Source: an uncultured Mediterraneibacter sp.
GTDB taxonomy: Bacteria; Bacillota; Clostridia; Lachnospirales; Lachnospiraceae
Assembly (NCBI GenBank): GCA_944381935.1
Contig: CALWMN010000016.1
Span: 1-63,435 of the forward strand
Length of the DNA stretch: 63,435 bases
Reading direction: 5' to 3'
Part shown: positions 17,245-25,760 of the stretch, piece after piece
Position numbering within the stretch: position 1 is the first letter of the stretch
Layout of the letters: the number at the start of each line of letters is the position of its first letter
The notes under the pieces: generated by a model
The model's input: the letters and a program-made list of their open reading frames with translations, nothing else
The model's database searches: none
Told to the model about the DNA's origin: nothing
Made by a program: the position numbers and the translations under genes

Positions 17245-18207
17245 CTATTTTTCGCGTATTGTGATATCACCGGATTCAGCGGTGAAGATAAGGGAACGGG
17301 TTCCCCCGGTTTCATGCGAGTAAGACTCCTCGCCGAATCCGTCAGAAATATATCTGCCCTCGTAAGAACCCGGGAGCTGGATTGAGCCAAATTCTGTCTC
17401 AAGCTGGCAGGAAAAAGAGGAGAGCGGGTCGTGGAGCATGATCTGAGTGCTCCCAAATTCGTTGTTTCCTGTCAATGTCTCCAGACCTGCCACATCCAGG
17501 GTGATGGACCCGGATTCGGCTGTGATATCGACATTTTCGGCTGTCACAGATTTAAGGGAACTGCTTCCAAAGCTGTTTTGGGAGATGACAGACCCGGCAG
17601 ATGTATCTGCCACTTCTGTAGTTCCAGAATCATTGTAGAGTTCCAGAGTCCCAAATGTAGAACCGGTGACAGTGAGATTCCCGAAATCCACGTCGAAGGA
17701 AGCTTTTTCTGCCGACAGCCCGCTGATGTCAAGATTACCGGCGTCATCCCGGACACAGACAGATGAGAGAGAAGACGCTGCCGGAATATAGATGCGGATG
17801 AAGCAGGAATCCCGGGACTGTATGCCAAAATCCGAACCGAAGAAAAAGAGGGTCCCCAGGCTTCCTCCTCCACTCTGTGACAGGGTAAAGGTATCAGAGG
17901 ATATTTCCCATTGGGGTTCGTTATAGGCTGCGTCCAGTGCATATTCAAGATAGAAATCTTCGTCGTCAGACGGAAGGAGCTCAATGTCTGCATTTCCCGC
18001 TACTGTCACTTCAAGGTCTGTGAAGCGGTCAAGCCTGGTCTTTTCAAGGCGGTATACATCACCGGAATTTGAGGCAGAGTACAGCCCTGTACCGGTGATC
18101 TGGTATCCGGGGCGCCCGCCCAGGAGTCTGCCTGCTCCTGCGAGAAGGATGCCGGCTGCTATACAGGATATGGAAATAATCAGAATAGTTCTACTCTTTG
18201 TTTTCAT
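17245..18207 (-). CDS. DUF4097-type beta-repeat membrane-anchored protein
   Basis: A 320-residue protein with an N-terminal signal anchor (about 8-27). The rest is an outward-facing domain of repeated short beta-strands rich in Ser, Gly, Asp and Thr, such as DDAGNLDISGLSAEK, VDFGNLTVTGSTFG and TAESGSITLDVAG. This matches the DUF4097 right-handed beta-helix-like family. The gene is last in a three-gene operon after padR and DUF1700 (17-nt overlap with the latter). That trio is recurrent in Firmicutes and thought to be envelope-related, but its molecular function is unknown. Confidence 0.85.
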   Translation of the reverse strand: MKTKSRTILIISISCIAAGILLAGAGRLLGGRPGYQITGTGLYSASNSGDVYRLEKTRLDRFTDLEVTVAGNADIELLPSDDEDFYLEYALDAAYNEPQWEISSDTFTLSQSGGGSLGTLFFFGSDFGIQSRDSCFIRIYIPAASSLSSVCVRDDAGNLDISGLSAEKASFDVDFGNLTVTGSTFGTLELYNDSGTTEVADTSAGSVISQNSFGSSSLKSVTAENVDITAESGSITLDVAGLETLTGNNEFGSTQIMLHDPLSSFSCQLETEFGSIQLPGSYEGRYISDGFGEESYSHETGGTRSLIFTAESGDITIREK

Positions 18208-18787
18208 TGTGTCTTCCTCCTTTCGTGATCTTCCCGAGACAAACAGAGATCTGCTTTATCATCCATTTAGACAGCAGAGTCGAGCCGTATACGCACAAGA
18301 TTCCCACTCCCAGCACCGTGATGCCCAACCCGATATTACACAGGGCATCGGGAAAGCTCTGGAAGAGCAGCGCCACACCGGCTGCAAAGGATATGATACC
18401 GGCTGCTGTGATGCAGACCGCTGCGATCAGGATGCTCAGAAGCACTGTGGCAAGGGCGATCAGAAGCGTGGCGATCACGACAACCAGCGCGAGAGCTATG
18501 GGAACTGCCACCGGGGCGGCGCAGATGCCAAGAATCCCGACCCAGACGGCAGACATCCCGTGCCTTACTGTCTTAGGGGGCTCTTTGGCATTTTGTTCTG
18601 CAAGATCCATGATCAGTTCCTTTGCAGCCTCCTCAGGGGTTCCCAGATCCTTTATGGCCTTCTCTTCATTTTCCGGCCCTGCTTCTGCAAAATATTCCTC
18701 AAAATATTCGACCGCCCTGTCATAATCCTCTCTTGGAAGCCGCCTGAGCCTGCGCGACAGGAGCTTCATATATTCATTCTTTGTCAT
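18191..18787 (-). CDS. DUF1700-family membrane protein
   Basis: A 198-residue protein. The N-terminal cytoplasmic segment has the family signature MTKNEYMKLLSRRLRRLP, followed by EYFEEYFAEAG and KDLGTPEEAAKEL. About four membrane segments follow (about residues 80-180) in a Leu/Ala/Val-rich region. I chose ATG 18787, seven bases after GGGAGGG; an upstream start at 18817 would add ten unsupported residues. It overlaps padR by 14 nt and DUF4097 by 17 nt, so the three are translationally coupled. DUF1700 proteins may act as transmembrane partners of PadR-controlled envelope functions, which is inference. Confidence 0.85.
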   Translation of the reverse strand: MTKNEYMKLLSRRLRRLPREDYDRAVEYFEEYFAEAGPENEEKAIKDLGTPEEAAKELIMDLAEQNAKEPPKTVRHGMSAVWVGILGICAAPVAVPIALALVVVIATLLIALATVLLSILIAAVCITAAGIISFAAGVALLFQSFPDALCNIGLGITVLGVGILCVYGSTLLSKWMIKQISVCLGKITKGGRHNENKE

Positions 18788-19100
18788 CAGATATCCCTCC
18801 CCTAATAATGTCGTCAATGATAAATTTGTAAGTTTCCCAATCCTTTAAAAGCGCCTTCTGCTGTGCCTGGCCAGCCGGCGTGATCCTGTAATATTTCCGG
18901 TTGCGTCCCTGGTACTGCCGGTCGTAAGTCTTGACATAGCCGTTTTCCTGCAGCCGTTTTAATACGGGATACAGCGCTGAATCTTTCATGTCAGCAGCCC
19001 TTTTGATGATCTGGCTGATCTGATAGCCATAGGCGTCGTCCTCCTCAATGACAGAGAGTACAAGCAGATCCATTATGGGAGCGTTTAGCGGAAACGTCAT
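18774..19100 (-). CDS. PadR-family transcriptional regulator
   Basis: A 108-residue winged-helix protein of the small PadR subfamily. Marks are APIMDLLVLSVIEEDDAYGYQ, the wing region SALYPVLKRLQENGYV and RKYYRITPAGQAQ, followed by a short dimerisation helix. PadR proteins are repressors that often control their own operon and a neighbouring membrane function. Here the palindrome in the promoter just upstream and the coupled DUF1700-DUF4097 genes fit autoregulation. Start ATG 19100 follows GAAGGAG. Confidence 0.93.
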   Translation of the reverse strand: MTFPLNAPIMDLLVLSVIEEDDAYGYQISQIIKRAADMKDSALYPVLKRLQENGYVKTYDRQYQGRNRKYYRITPAGQAQQKALLKDWETYKFIIDDIIRGGISDDKE

Positions 19101-19150
19101 ACTATCAATCTCCTTCCATATAATAAAAAAATATATATAAATTTTATGAC

Positions 19151-19182
19151 TATATTATATAATCTATAATATATAATGTCAA
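19151..19182 (-). promoter_or_regulatory. Consensus sigma-A promoter with palindromic operator for padR operon
   Basis: Minus strand TTGACA (19182-19177), 17 nt, TATAAT (19159-19154): both hexamers are perfect. A 9-bp inverted repeat, TATATTATA (19151-19159) and TATAATATA (19165-19173) with a 5-nt centre, covers the -10 and spacer. That is a natural place for PadR to repress. Confidence 0.75.
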
Positions 19183-19322
19183 CACATATATATAATTTTT
19201 AAAAATAAAGGGATGCAGAGCAGAGGAACAGCGGTTTTATACGAATTATTACTTTTCTCATTGCTGTGCGGGTTTATGAGGTATGCGTGTATACAATATT
19301 GTCTTAAATTCTTTGATTCCCC

Positions 19323-19384
19323 CATTGCATGTTATAGTGCAATGATGATATAATTCATAGTAGCGGTTTTTTGCCAATTTGGCA
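19323..19384 (+). promoter_or_regulatory. Promoter and two inverted repeats upstream of the DUF5717 operon
   Basis: TTGCAT (19325-19330) and a perfect TATAAT (19349-19354) are 18 nt apart. A perfect 7-bp inverted repeat, CATTGCA (19323-19329) and TGCAATG (19338-19344), covers the -35 and spacer. A second palindrome, TGCCAATTTGGCA (19372-19384), lies between the likely transcript start and the gene. Both look like operator sites. The rest of the 313-nt gap 19101-19413 is AT-rich and carries the padR promoter on the other strand. Confidence 0.6.
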
Positions 19385-19413
19385 TGGACAAGTTTTATGA
19401 GTAGGTGACGGAC

Positions 19414-22400
19414 TTGAAAAATAAGATCAAAAGATTCGCAAAAGGAGATTTTCACATTCCTCAGCCGGAGATCATTTTTCCGGAGACTCATATTATTATG
19501 CGGGTTGGGGAAGGAGAAGAATATAAAGGAAGTTTTTCGCTGCAGAACGAGGGGGAGGGAACGATAAGAGGGCTGGTCTATCCGTCTTCCTACCGGATTC
19601 ACTGTGCGGATGGAGGGTTTGACGGAAACCCGGTAAATATTTCTTACACTTATGACGGCAGGGGACTTGTGCCGGGGCACGTGGAGCATGGGAAATTTAC
19701 GATCGTGTGCAATGGCGGGGAGTTTGACCTTGCCTTTACGGCGATCATTGAGAAACCGTTTGTCATGACACGCTATGGAAAGGTGCAGAGCCTCGAGGAT
19801 TTTAAGCGCCTTGCATTCCATGATGCGGCGGAGGCGGAAAAGCTGTTCCGCTCCCGGGATTTTTACGAGATATTGAAGTATGAGGATATGCGGATTCAGG
19901 CGCTCTATGACAATATGCGCAAATGGGAGCTGGACCAGCATGGCCTGGAAGAGTTTCTTGTGGGATGTAAGCAAAAGGAGAAGATATTCTTGACTCTGGA
20001 GGAGGAGAGCAGGGCGTTTATCTCCCTGGCAGAAGCGCGCAAGGAGACTTTTACCATCAAGAAGAATACATGGGGATACCTTGAGATTGATGTCCGTACG
20101 GAAGGAGATTTTCTTCAGGTAGAGCACAGCCGCATTACAACAGAGGAGTTCATCGGAAATTCCTATCGCCTGGAATATTTCATTACGCTGGAGGATCTTC
20201 ACAAGGGGAGCAACTTTGGCCAGATCATACTGGAAACACCTTATGAGACGCTGAGCTATGAAATCGTGGTTGAGAAAGAGATCAGCCGGGACGAGGAGCG
20301 CAGGGACAATGACAAAGAGTTTGCCGGGATTGTCAAAGGATATCTGGCATATGAGGGCGGCAGGAAAGACCTGAATACGTGGACGGAAGATGCGCTGAAA
20401 AGAATCGGGCACCTCCGGGATGTGGACGGCAAAAACGAAATTTATCTCCTGGTGAACGCCCATATCTGTCTGCTTGGGGGACGGCTGGAAGAGGCAAAGT
20501 GGCTTTTGGAGTCCTACAATTATAATCGTTTCGCGATAGGCAGGGATGTGGAGATGAGTTCTTATTATCTGTATCTGACAACACTGCTGAGCAATGACTC
20601 GATTGGACAGCGCAGAGTGGCGGAAGAGCTTTCCAGGTCGTTTATGAAGCATCCCGGAAGCTGGCTTATCCTTTGCATGCTGGTGGAAGTGGATTCGGAA
20701 TATAAGATATACAGTGAACGGCTACGCGCTCTGGAGACGCAGTTTTACGAAGAGGGGACGCACAGTATCTGGTTCTATCTCCAGGCGTTCCGGTGCTATC
20801 GGGAAAAGAGTTCCTCCCTTAAGAAGCTGGGAGTGTTTGAGGTAAGAGTCCTTCTGTTTGCGGTAAAGTATAAGCTGATGACAAAAGAACTCGCCCTGTA
20901 TACGGCGAATCTGGCAAGCCAGATGAAGACGTTTGACCGTCATCTCTACAAGGTGCTGGTGATGGCGTACGAGATGTATGGGGAATCTATGATCCTCACC
21001 GCGATCTGTACGCTTCTTATTAAAGGAAACTGTGTGGACGGATGCTATTTTAAATGGTATGAGAAAGCGGTAGAATCAGAGCTGAAGATCGCGCAGCTGT
21101 ATGAGTATTATATGGCGTCGGCTCAGCCGGCAAAGTTCCACAAGCCGCTTCCGCGTTCTGTGTATCTGTATTTCATGCATGGGAACTCGCTGGATTACCA
21201 TAAGTGTGCATTTCTTTATGCCAATTTGATTATCTATGAAGATGAAGGCAGCGAAATATATACGCACTATAGAGATGAGATGGAAGCCTTTGCGTGGAAT
21301 CAGCTGGAGAGAAGGAACATAGATGAGCAGCTACGCACGATTTACAAGAGATTTATCGTGGAATCCTCTATGAACCCGGAACGTATAAAGGCATTATATG
21401 ACATCTGCCATGCCTACTGGATTACGACAAAGGTGCCGAATATGAAGTATATCCATGTGATTTCGGAGGATGGAACAGTCACCCAGAAGGCGGCATATAT
21501 GGAGAACGGGGCAAGGGTATTCCTGTATGCAAAGACGGACCGGCTTGTATGGGAAGCGAAGGACGGCAGGCATTATACCGATTCCATCCCATATGATAGC
21601 AAACGCCTGTTCTATGAGCTGAGATATATGGATATGTGCAGGAAATACATCAACGGACTGCTGCGGAACCGGGAGGAGGAGTCTGCCGGAGAGCTCACGC
21701 TTGAAACGGTCAGGAAAAGGGGCGTGGAAAATTTTCCGGAGGAAGAGATATTTAGCCTCTGCAGCAGGACGATCCGGGAGAATAATTATGAGAACGATGA
21801 TTTCCTCACCTACGTGTGCTTTGATCTGTTTAAGAGACACCAGTATGACAAGGTGATCCTTACGTACCTTGCGAATTATTACTGTGGCGCGACTCAGGAT
21901 ATGAAGCTGCTCTGGAGAGAGGCAAAGGATTATGAGGTTCATACGCATAAGCTTGCGGAACGGATTCTGACTCAGATGCTGTTCTCAGAGGAACTCTTCC
22001 AGGAGGCCCAGGTATTTGAGGAATACTATGAGGAAGGCGCATACTTTCGCCTTCAGCAGGCATATCTGGCATATGTTTCCAGGGAATATGTCGTGGAGGA
22101 GAGAAGAATCGGGAGAAATGTGATCGATATCATCTGCCGGGAATACGAAAAGGGCGAGGATACGATAGATATATGTAAACTGGCGGTTCTGAAGTATTAT
22201 TCTTCCAGGGAATATAATTCTCAGACGCGCAGGACGCTTAAGAAGTTTCTCAGGGAGATGTGCAGCAGACAGATCTATTTTCCGTTTTTCCTTTCATATG
22301 AGAAAGAGTGGCTGATCGAGCTGCAGCTATGGGATAAGGTTCTTATTGAATATAAAGGCCAGAAGGGAAGCCGGGTGATGCTTTATTACCAGCTTCAGAA

Positions 22401-22707
22401 AGGCGGACGGGAGCCGGCAGATTATTCTACGGAAGTGCTTACTCCCATGTATGATAATCTGTATGTGAAAAAGTTTGTACTGTTTGCAAATGAAAAGCTG
22501 AAATATTACTTTAAAGAAACGATAGACGGAAATTCCTACCGCAGCAGCAAGGAGACCTGTATGCGTGAGGTGACAGAGGACGAGCAGGGCAGGTATGGCA
22601 GGCTCAATGATATCCTTCTGGAAAAGAATGAAAAAGAACGGGAGAAAAAGATGAGGGAGTATGCGCTGGAGGACGCAGTGGCGGCCCACATGTTTGAACA
22701 ATATTAA
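19414..22707 (+). CDS. Giant DUF5717-family protein: two Ig-like domains plus helical repeats
   Basis: About 1097 residues, cytoplasmic by appearance (no signal peptide or membrane segment). Two beta-rich Ig-like modules lie at about 12-110 and 205-290; the first (VGEGEEYKGSFSLQNEGEGT) resembles Ig-like domains found next to bacterial Hsp70-like proteins. The remaining 800 residues are helical, Tyr/Glu/Leu-rich and look like a TPR-type solenoid. TTG 19414 is preceded by AGGTGA at good spacing; GTG 19405 is an alternative without such a site. I recognise the family as DUF5717, typical of Lachnospiraceae; its function is unknown. It is first in an operon with DUF5716 (15-nt gap) and a TPR-like gene. 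Confidence 0.8.
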   Translation: MKNKIKRFAKGDFHIPQPEIIFPETHIIMRVGEGEEYKGSFSLQNEGEGTIRGLVYPSSYRIHCADGGFDGNPVNISYTYDGRGLVPGHVEHGKFTIVCNGGEFDLAFTAIIEKPFVMTRYGKVQSLEDFKRLAFHDAAEAEKLFRSRDFYEILKYEDMRIQALYDNMRKWELDQHGLEEFLVGCKQKEKIFLTLEEESRAFISLAEARKETFTIKKNTWGYLEIDVRTEGDFLQVEHSRITTEEFIGNSYRLEYFITLEDLHKGSNFGQIILETPYETLSYEIVVEKEISRDEERRDNDKEFAGIVKGYLAYEGGRKDLNTWTEDALKRIGHLRDVDGKNEIYLLVNAHICLLGGRLEEAKWLLESYNYNRFAIGRDVEMSSYYLYLTTLLSNDSIGQRRVAEELSRSFMKHPGSWLILCMLVEVDSEYKIYSERLRALETQFYEEGTHSIWFYLQAFRCYREKSSSLKKLGVFEVRVLLFAVKYKLMTKELALYTANLASQMKTFDRHLYKVLVMAYEMYGESMILTAICTLLIKGNCVDGCYFKWYEKAVESELKIAQLYEYYMASAQPAKFHKPLPRSVYLYFMHGNSLDYHKCAFLYANLIIYEDEGSEIYTHYRDEMEAFAWNQLERRNIDEQLRTIYKRFIVESSMNPERIKALYDICHAYWITTKVPNMKYIHVISEDGTVTQKAAYMENGARVFLYAKTDRLVWEAKDGRHYTDSIPYDSKRLFYELRYMDMCRKYINGLLRNREEESAGELTLETVRKRGVENFPEEEIFSLCSRTIRENNYENDDFLTYVCFDLFKRHQYDKVILTYLANYYCGATQDMKLLWREAKDYEVHTHKLAERILTQMLFSEELFQEAQVFEEYYEEGAYFRLQQAYLAYVSREYVVEERRIGRNVIDIICREYEKGEDTIDICKLAVLKYYSSREYNSQTRRTLKKFLREMCSRQIYFPFFLSYEKEWLIELQLWDKVLIEYKGQKGSRVMLYYQLQKGGREPADYSTEVLTPMYDNLYVKKFVLFANEKLKYYFKETIDGNSYRSSKETCMREVTEDEQGRYGRLNDILLEKNEKEREKKMREYALEDAVAAHMFEQY

Positions 22708-22722
22708 GGAGGGTGTCTTTTC

Positions 22723-24006
22723 ATGGCACAGGGCAATATAATCGGATACGAGATCAATGAAAAAACATGCCAGATCAGTTACTATAACGAGCAGCAGATG
22801 GAACCGGAAACCCTGGAAGTTGACGCCGATAATTATCAGATTCCACTGATTATCGGAAAACTGAGGGATACATGGGCGTACGGCAAAGAGGCAAAGCGGC
22901 TTGTCACGATCAAGGAAGGGTTTACCGTGACAAGGCTTTTAAGCAGGAGCCTTGCGGGGGACCGCATCGAGTTTGGGGAAGAGACATATGACGCAGTTTG
23001 GCTGCTCTCCCAGTTTATCCAGATGTCGCTGCAGGCATTTCCCCAGATTGACGGCATTGTGTTCAGTGTTCCCAGCCTGACAGAGGAACTTGCCCAGATG
23101 CTCAGAGGGATCGCGGTCCGCATGAATATTGACAAACGGCGTATCTTTATACAGGACTATAAGGAAAGCTTCTGCAATTATCTGTTCTATCAGCCGAAAG
23201 AGCTGTGGCAGTATGATGCGGCTCTGTTCTGCTGTGACCGAAATGAGATAAAAGCGTATATGCTGAGGAGGCTCAAACCCGGACTGGGCGGAGGCAAGAC
23301 GACATTTGTCACCGTGGACGAGGTGGCAAGCGCCCATATGAAAGAGCTGGCCATGGTCTATCCGGTGCTGAACGAGGATAAGGCAAAAGAGGCGGATGCC
23401 ATGTTCTGCAAATTTATAGAGAGCGTGTTTGATAAAAGGATCGTTTCATCCGTATTTCTGACGGGAGAAGGATTTGAGAATAACTGGTATCCGAAGGCGC
23501 TGCGCGTGCTCTGCAACGGCAGGCGCGCTTTCATCGGGAACAATCTGTACAGCAAAGGAGCATGTTATACCGCATACCGTAAGCTTTACATGCATATTGA
23601 GAACCCGGTTTATCTCTCGGAGGATAAACTGACAGACCAGATTACGGTTAATATGAGGGTCGAGGGACAGGAGATGTGGTATCCCATCGTATCCTGGGGG
23701 GCGCACTGGTATGAGTCGAACAACCAGTGGGAAGTGCTCATGGAAGATGTGGAGGATATTGAATTTCATATAGAATCTCTGATCCAGGGAAACCTGAAAA
23801 CGGAAAAGATCTCTCTTGCAAAATTCCCGAAGCGGGCAGAATACTCCATGCGCCTGCAGATCGAAACACTCTTCCTGGATGAAAAGACATGTAAGATCAC
23901 TGTGCGTGATGTGGGATTTGGGGATTTTTTCCTGCCGACAGATTTCCAGGAAGAGAAGACGATTCATTTAGGAGGCAACGATGGGAAATTTAATTCTTTG
24001 TCATGA
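22723..24006 (+). CDS. DUF5716-family protein with degenerate Hsp70/actin-like fold
   Basis: A 427-residue protein. Residues 5-20 (NIIGYEINEKTCQISY) sit where the first phosphate loop of an ASKHA ATPase would be. Residues 110-155 (GIVFSVPSLTEEL, then IFIQDYKESFCNYL) fit subdomain Ib and the start of IIa. VFLTGEGF (244-251), GRRAFIGNN (266-274) and LYSKGACYTA (275-284) closely follow the adenosine-binding end of DnaK-like proteins. The expected second phosphate DxG is not obvious (ALFCCDRNEIKAYM), so ATP hydrolysis is doubtful. Residues 300-427 are a separate beta-rich region. It is coupled to neighbours by short spacing upstream and a 26-nt overlap downstream. Assignment as DUF5716 is from memory; the ASKHA reading is inference. 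Confidence 0.78.
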   Translation: MAQGNIIGYEINEKTCQISYYNEQQMEPETLEVDADNYQIPLIIGKLRDTWAYGKEAKRLVTIKEGFTVTRLLSRSLAGDRIEFGEETYDAVWLLSQFIQMSLQAFPQIDGIVFSVPSLTEELAQMLRGIAVRMNIDKRRIFIQDYKESFCNYLFYQPKELWQYDAALFCCDRNEIKAYMLRRLKPGLGGGKTTFVTVDEVASAHMKELAMVYPVLNEDKAKEADAMFCKFIESVFDKRIVSSVFLTGEGFENNWYPKALRVLCNGRRAFIGNNLYSKGACYTAYRKLYMHIENPVYLSEDKLTDQITVNMRVEGQEMWYPIVSWGAHWYESNNQWEVLMEDVEDIEFHIESLIQGNLKTEKISLAKFPKRAEYSMRLQIETLFLDEKTCKITVRDVGFGDFFLPTDFQEEKTIHLGGNDGKFNSLS

Positions 24007-24748
24007 CAAGCATGCAACGCATCCCTATGAAATTACCAGGATACACTGCAGGATCTTTACAATTGAGGAACTCTGCTATTATCTGTGCAATAACCTGTAT
24101 CTCATCGATTATACCATTATGAACGAGCAGCTGTGCGCATGGCTTGAGGAAGAAATCGATATGAAAGCCCTTGCGGACAGCCTGAGGGATGTTCTGCGCC
24201 TGAGAGGGTCTGTGGAGAAATTCGTCCTTACGATCCTTAAAGCATCCAGGATCTACAGGGAACCCCAGATGATCCATATTCAGAATGTCCTGGAGCATCT
24301 GAAAAACCAGAAAGACATAGAGCGACAGAAATTCAAGGGGGACAACCTCCTGGAAAGCGGTGAGATCGAGGAGGCGATCCTTGTATACCAGACAATTTTA
24401 AATGAGGAAAAAGACGAGAGCGTTGACGAAAAATTTTACGGGAAGATCTATGCCGGACTCGGGGCAGCCTATGGAAGGCTGTTTTTGTATCAGGAATCCG
24501 CGCGCATGTATGACAGGGCATATCAGATATGTGAGGACAAGGCGCTGTTAAAACCTTATCTGTATGCTTCCTATAAATATATGTCGATGGAGGAATATCA
24601 TATTTTGATCACGAAGCATGAAGAATATATGGAGGTAAATTCCCAGATGCGGGCTGAGATTGGCGAAATCCGGGATAATCTGCAGATAGAACCGAGCCGG
24701 GTCCTCCTTGAAAAGTGGAAACGTCAGCACCGCAGGAACCATGCCTGA
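23981..24748 (+). CDS. TPR-like helical protein, third gene of the DUF5717 cassette
   Basis: A 255-residue, mainly helical soluble protein. The N-terminal 75 residues (MGNLILCHDKHATHPYEI, then LCYYLCNNLYLIDYTIMN) are a separate unrecognised domain. From about residue 108 the pattern ERQKFKGDNLLESGEIEEAI, YGKIYAGLGAAYGRLFLYQE and MYDRAYQICED shows two TPR-like helical hairpins. ATG 23981 follows TTAGGAGGCAACG located within the end of DUF5716; the 26-nt overlap implies coupled translation. No catalytic motif is visible. It probably acts as a partner in a complex with the two upstream products, by inference from operon structure. Confidence 0.8.
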   Translation: MGNLILCHDKHATHPYEITRIHCRIFTIEELCYYLCNNLYLIDYTIMNEQLCAWLEEEIDMKALADSLRDVLRLRGSVEKFVLTILKASRIYREPQMIHIQNVLEHLKNQKDIERQKFKGDNLLESGEIEEAILVYQTILNEEKDESVDEKFYGKIYAGLGAAYGRLFLYQESARMYDRAYQICEDKALLKPYLYASYKYMSMEEYHILITKHEEYMEVNSQMRAEIGEIRDNLQIEPSRVLLEKWKRQHRRNHA

Positions 24749-24783
24749 CAGGAATCCGGCTTACGGAGCAGGGGAGGAATGGT

Positions 24784-24812
24784 TTGACAGATACATACCT
24801 ATATGATAGAAT
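24784..24812 (+). promoter_or_regulatory. Strong sigma-A promoter for the amino-acid ABC transporter
   Basis: Perfect TTGACA (24784-24789), 17 nt, TAGAAT (24807-24812). A small hairpin, ATCGG/CCGAT (24866-24879), lies just before the ribosome binding site. Confidence 0.75.
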
Positions 24813-24894
24813 ACAACGGTACTTTAACATGGTACAGTGACTCATTGATAGAGAAAAAAAGTGACATCGGCTATCCGATAGTGGGAGGAGAAAA

Positions 24895-25728
24895 ATGAAG
24901 AGAAAAATATTGAGTGTATTATTATGCGCTGCCTTTGCAGTTTCCATGATGTCCGGATGCGGTTCCGACACGGGGGCGGACAGCGGTTCAAACGCCGGGG
25001 CACAGGGAGGCGCTTCCAGTGAAAGCGATATGGCATATGTGCAGGATAAGGGAACCCTGGTTGTCGGGATCACGAACTTTGAACCGATGGATTACAAGGA
25101 TGAGAGCGGAGAGTGGGTCGGATTTGACGCGGATATGGCAAGAGCCTTCGCAGAAAGCCTCGGTGTGGAGGTGGAATTTGTCGAGATCGACTGGGACAAT
25201 AAGGTCCTTGAGCTGGAAGGACAGTCCATTGACTGTGTATGGAACGGCATGACACTGACAGATGAGGTGACAAGCGCAATGGAATGTACCAGGGCTTACC
25301 TGAATAACGCCCAGGTTGTAGTTGTCCCGTCTGATGTGGCAGATCAGTATCAGGATACGGACAGCCTCTCAGAGCTGAATTTTGCGGTAGAGGCGGGGAG
25401 CGCAGGCGAGGCAGAGGTCAGCGCCCTTGGCTTAAATTATACTGCGGTTACGGCACAGGCGGATGCTCTTATGGAGGTTGCAGGCGGAACCTGTGATGCG
25501 GCGGTAATTGATTCCCTGATGGCAGCAGCAATGATCGGGGAAGGAACAAGCTATGAAGACCTGACTTATACCGTCAGCTTGAACAGCGAGGAATACGGCG
25601 TCGGCTTCCGCAAGGGTTCTGACCTTGCAGAAGAGCTGAACCAGTTCTTTGCTGACAGCTATGCGGACGGCAGCATGCAGGAATGTGCAGAAAAATATGG
25701 AGTACAGGCTGCGCTGATTGAACAGTAA
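24895..25728 (+). CDS. Polar amino-acid ABC transporter substrate-binding lipoprotein
   Basis: A 277-residue lipoprotein with lipobox SMMSGC (Cys22), a Gly/Ser/Ala linker to about residue 45, and an SBP type-3 domain (GTLVVGITNFEPMDYKD, FDADMARAFAESLGVEVEF, VWNGMTLTDE). It binds an amino acid outside the cell and delivers it to the membrane components encoded next. Closest by feel to the cystine/glutamine group, but the ligand cannot be fixed from sequence. First gene of a three-gene operon; start ATG 24895 follows GGGAGGAG. Confidence 0.93.
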   Translation: MKRKILSVLLCAAFAVSMMSGCGSDTGADSGSNAGAQGGASSESDMAYVQDKGTLVVGITNFEPMDYKDESGEWVGFDADMARAFAESLGVEVEFVEIDWDNKVLELEGQSIDCVWNGMTLTDEVTSAMECTRAYLNNAQVVVVPSDVADQYQDTDSLSELNFAVEAGSAGEAEVSALGLNYTAVTAQADALMEVAGGTCDAAVIDSLMAAAMIGEGTSYEDLTYTVSLNSEEYGVGFRKGSDLAEELNQFFADSYADGSMQECAEKYGVQAALIEQ

Positions 25729-25760
25729 CAGCATGAGAAAAAGACAGGTGGAGCTGTAAA

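Noticed and set aside
19258-20652. A 464-codon open frame on the minus strand
   Set aside because: Antisense shadow of the DUF5717 gene, without similarity to a family or a ribosome binding site.
24866-24879. A riboswitch before the amino-acid ABC transporter
   Set aside because: Only a 5-bp hairpin is present, without a terminator or aptamer-like core; the roughly 75-nt leader is otherwise plain.
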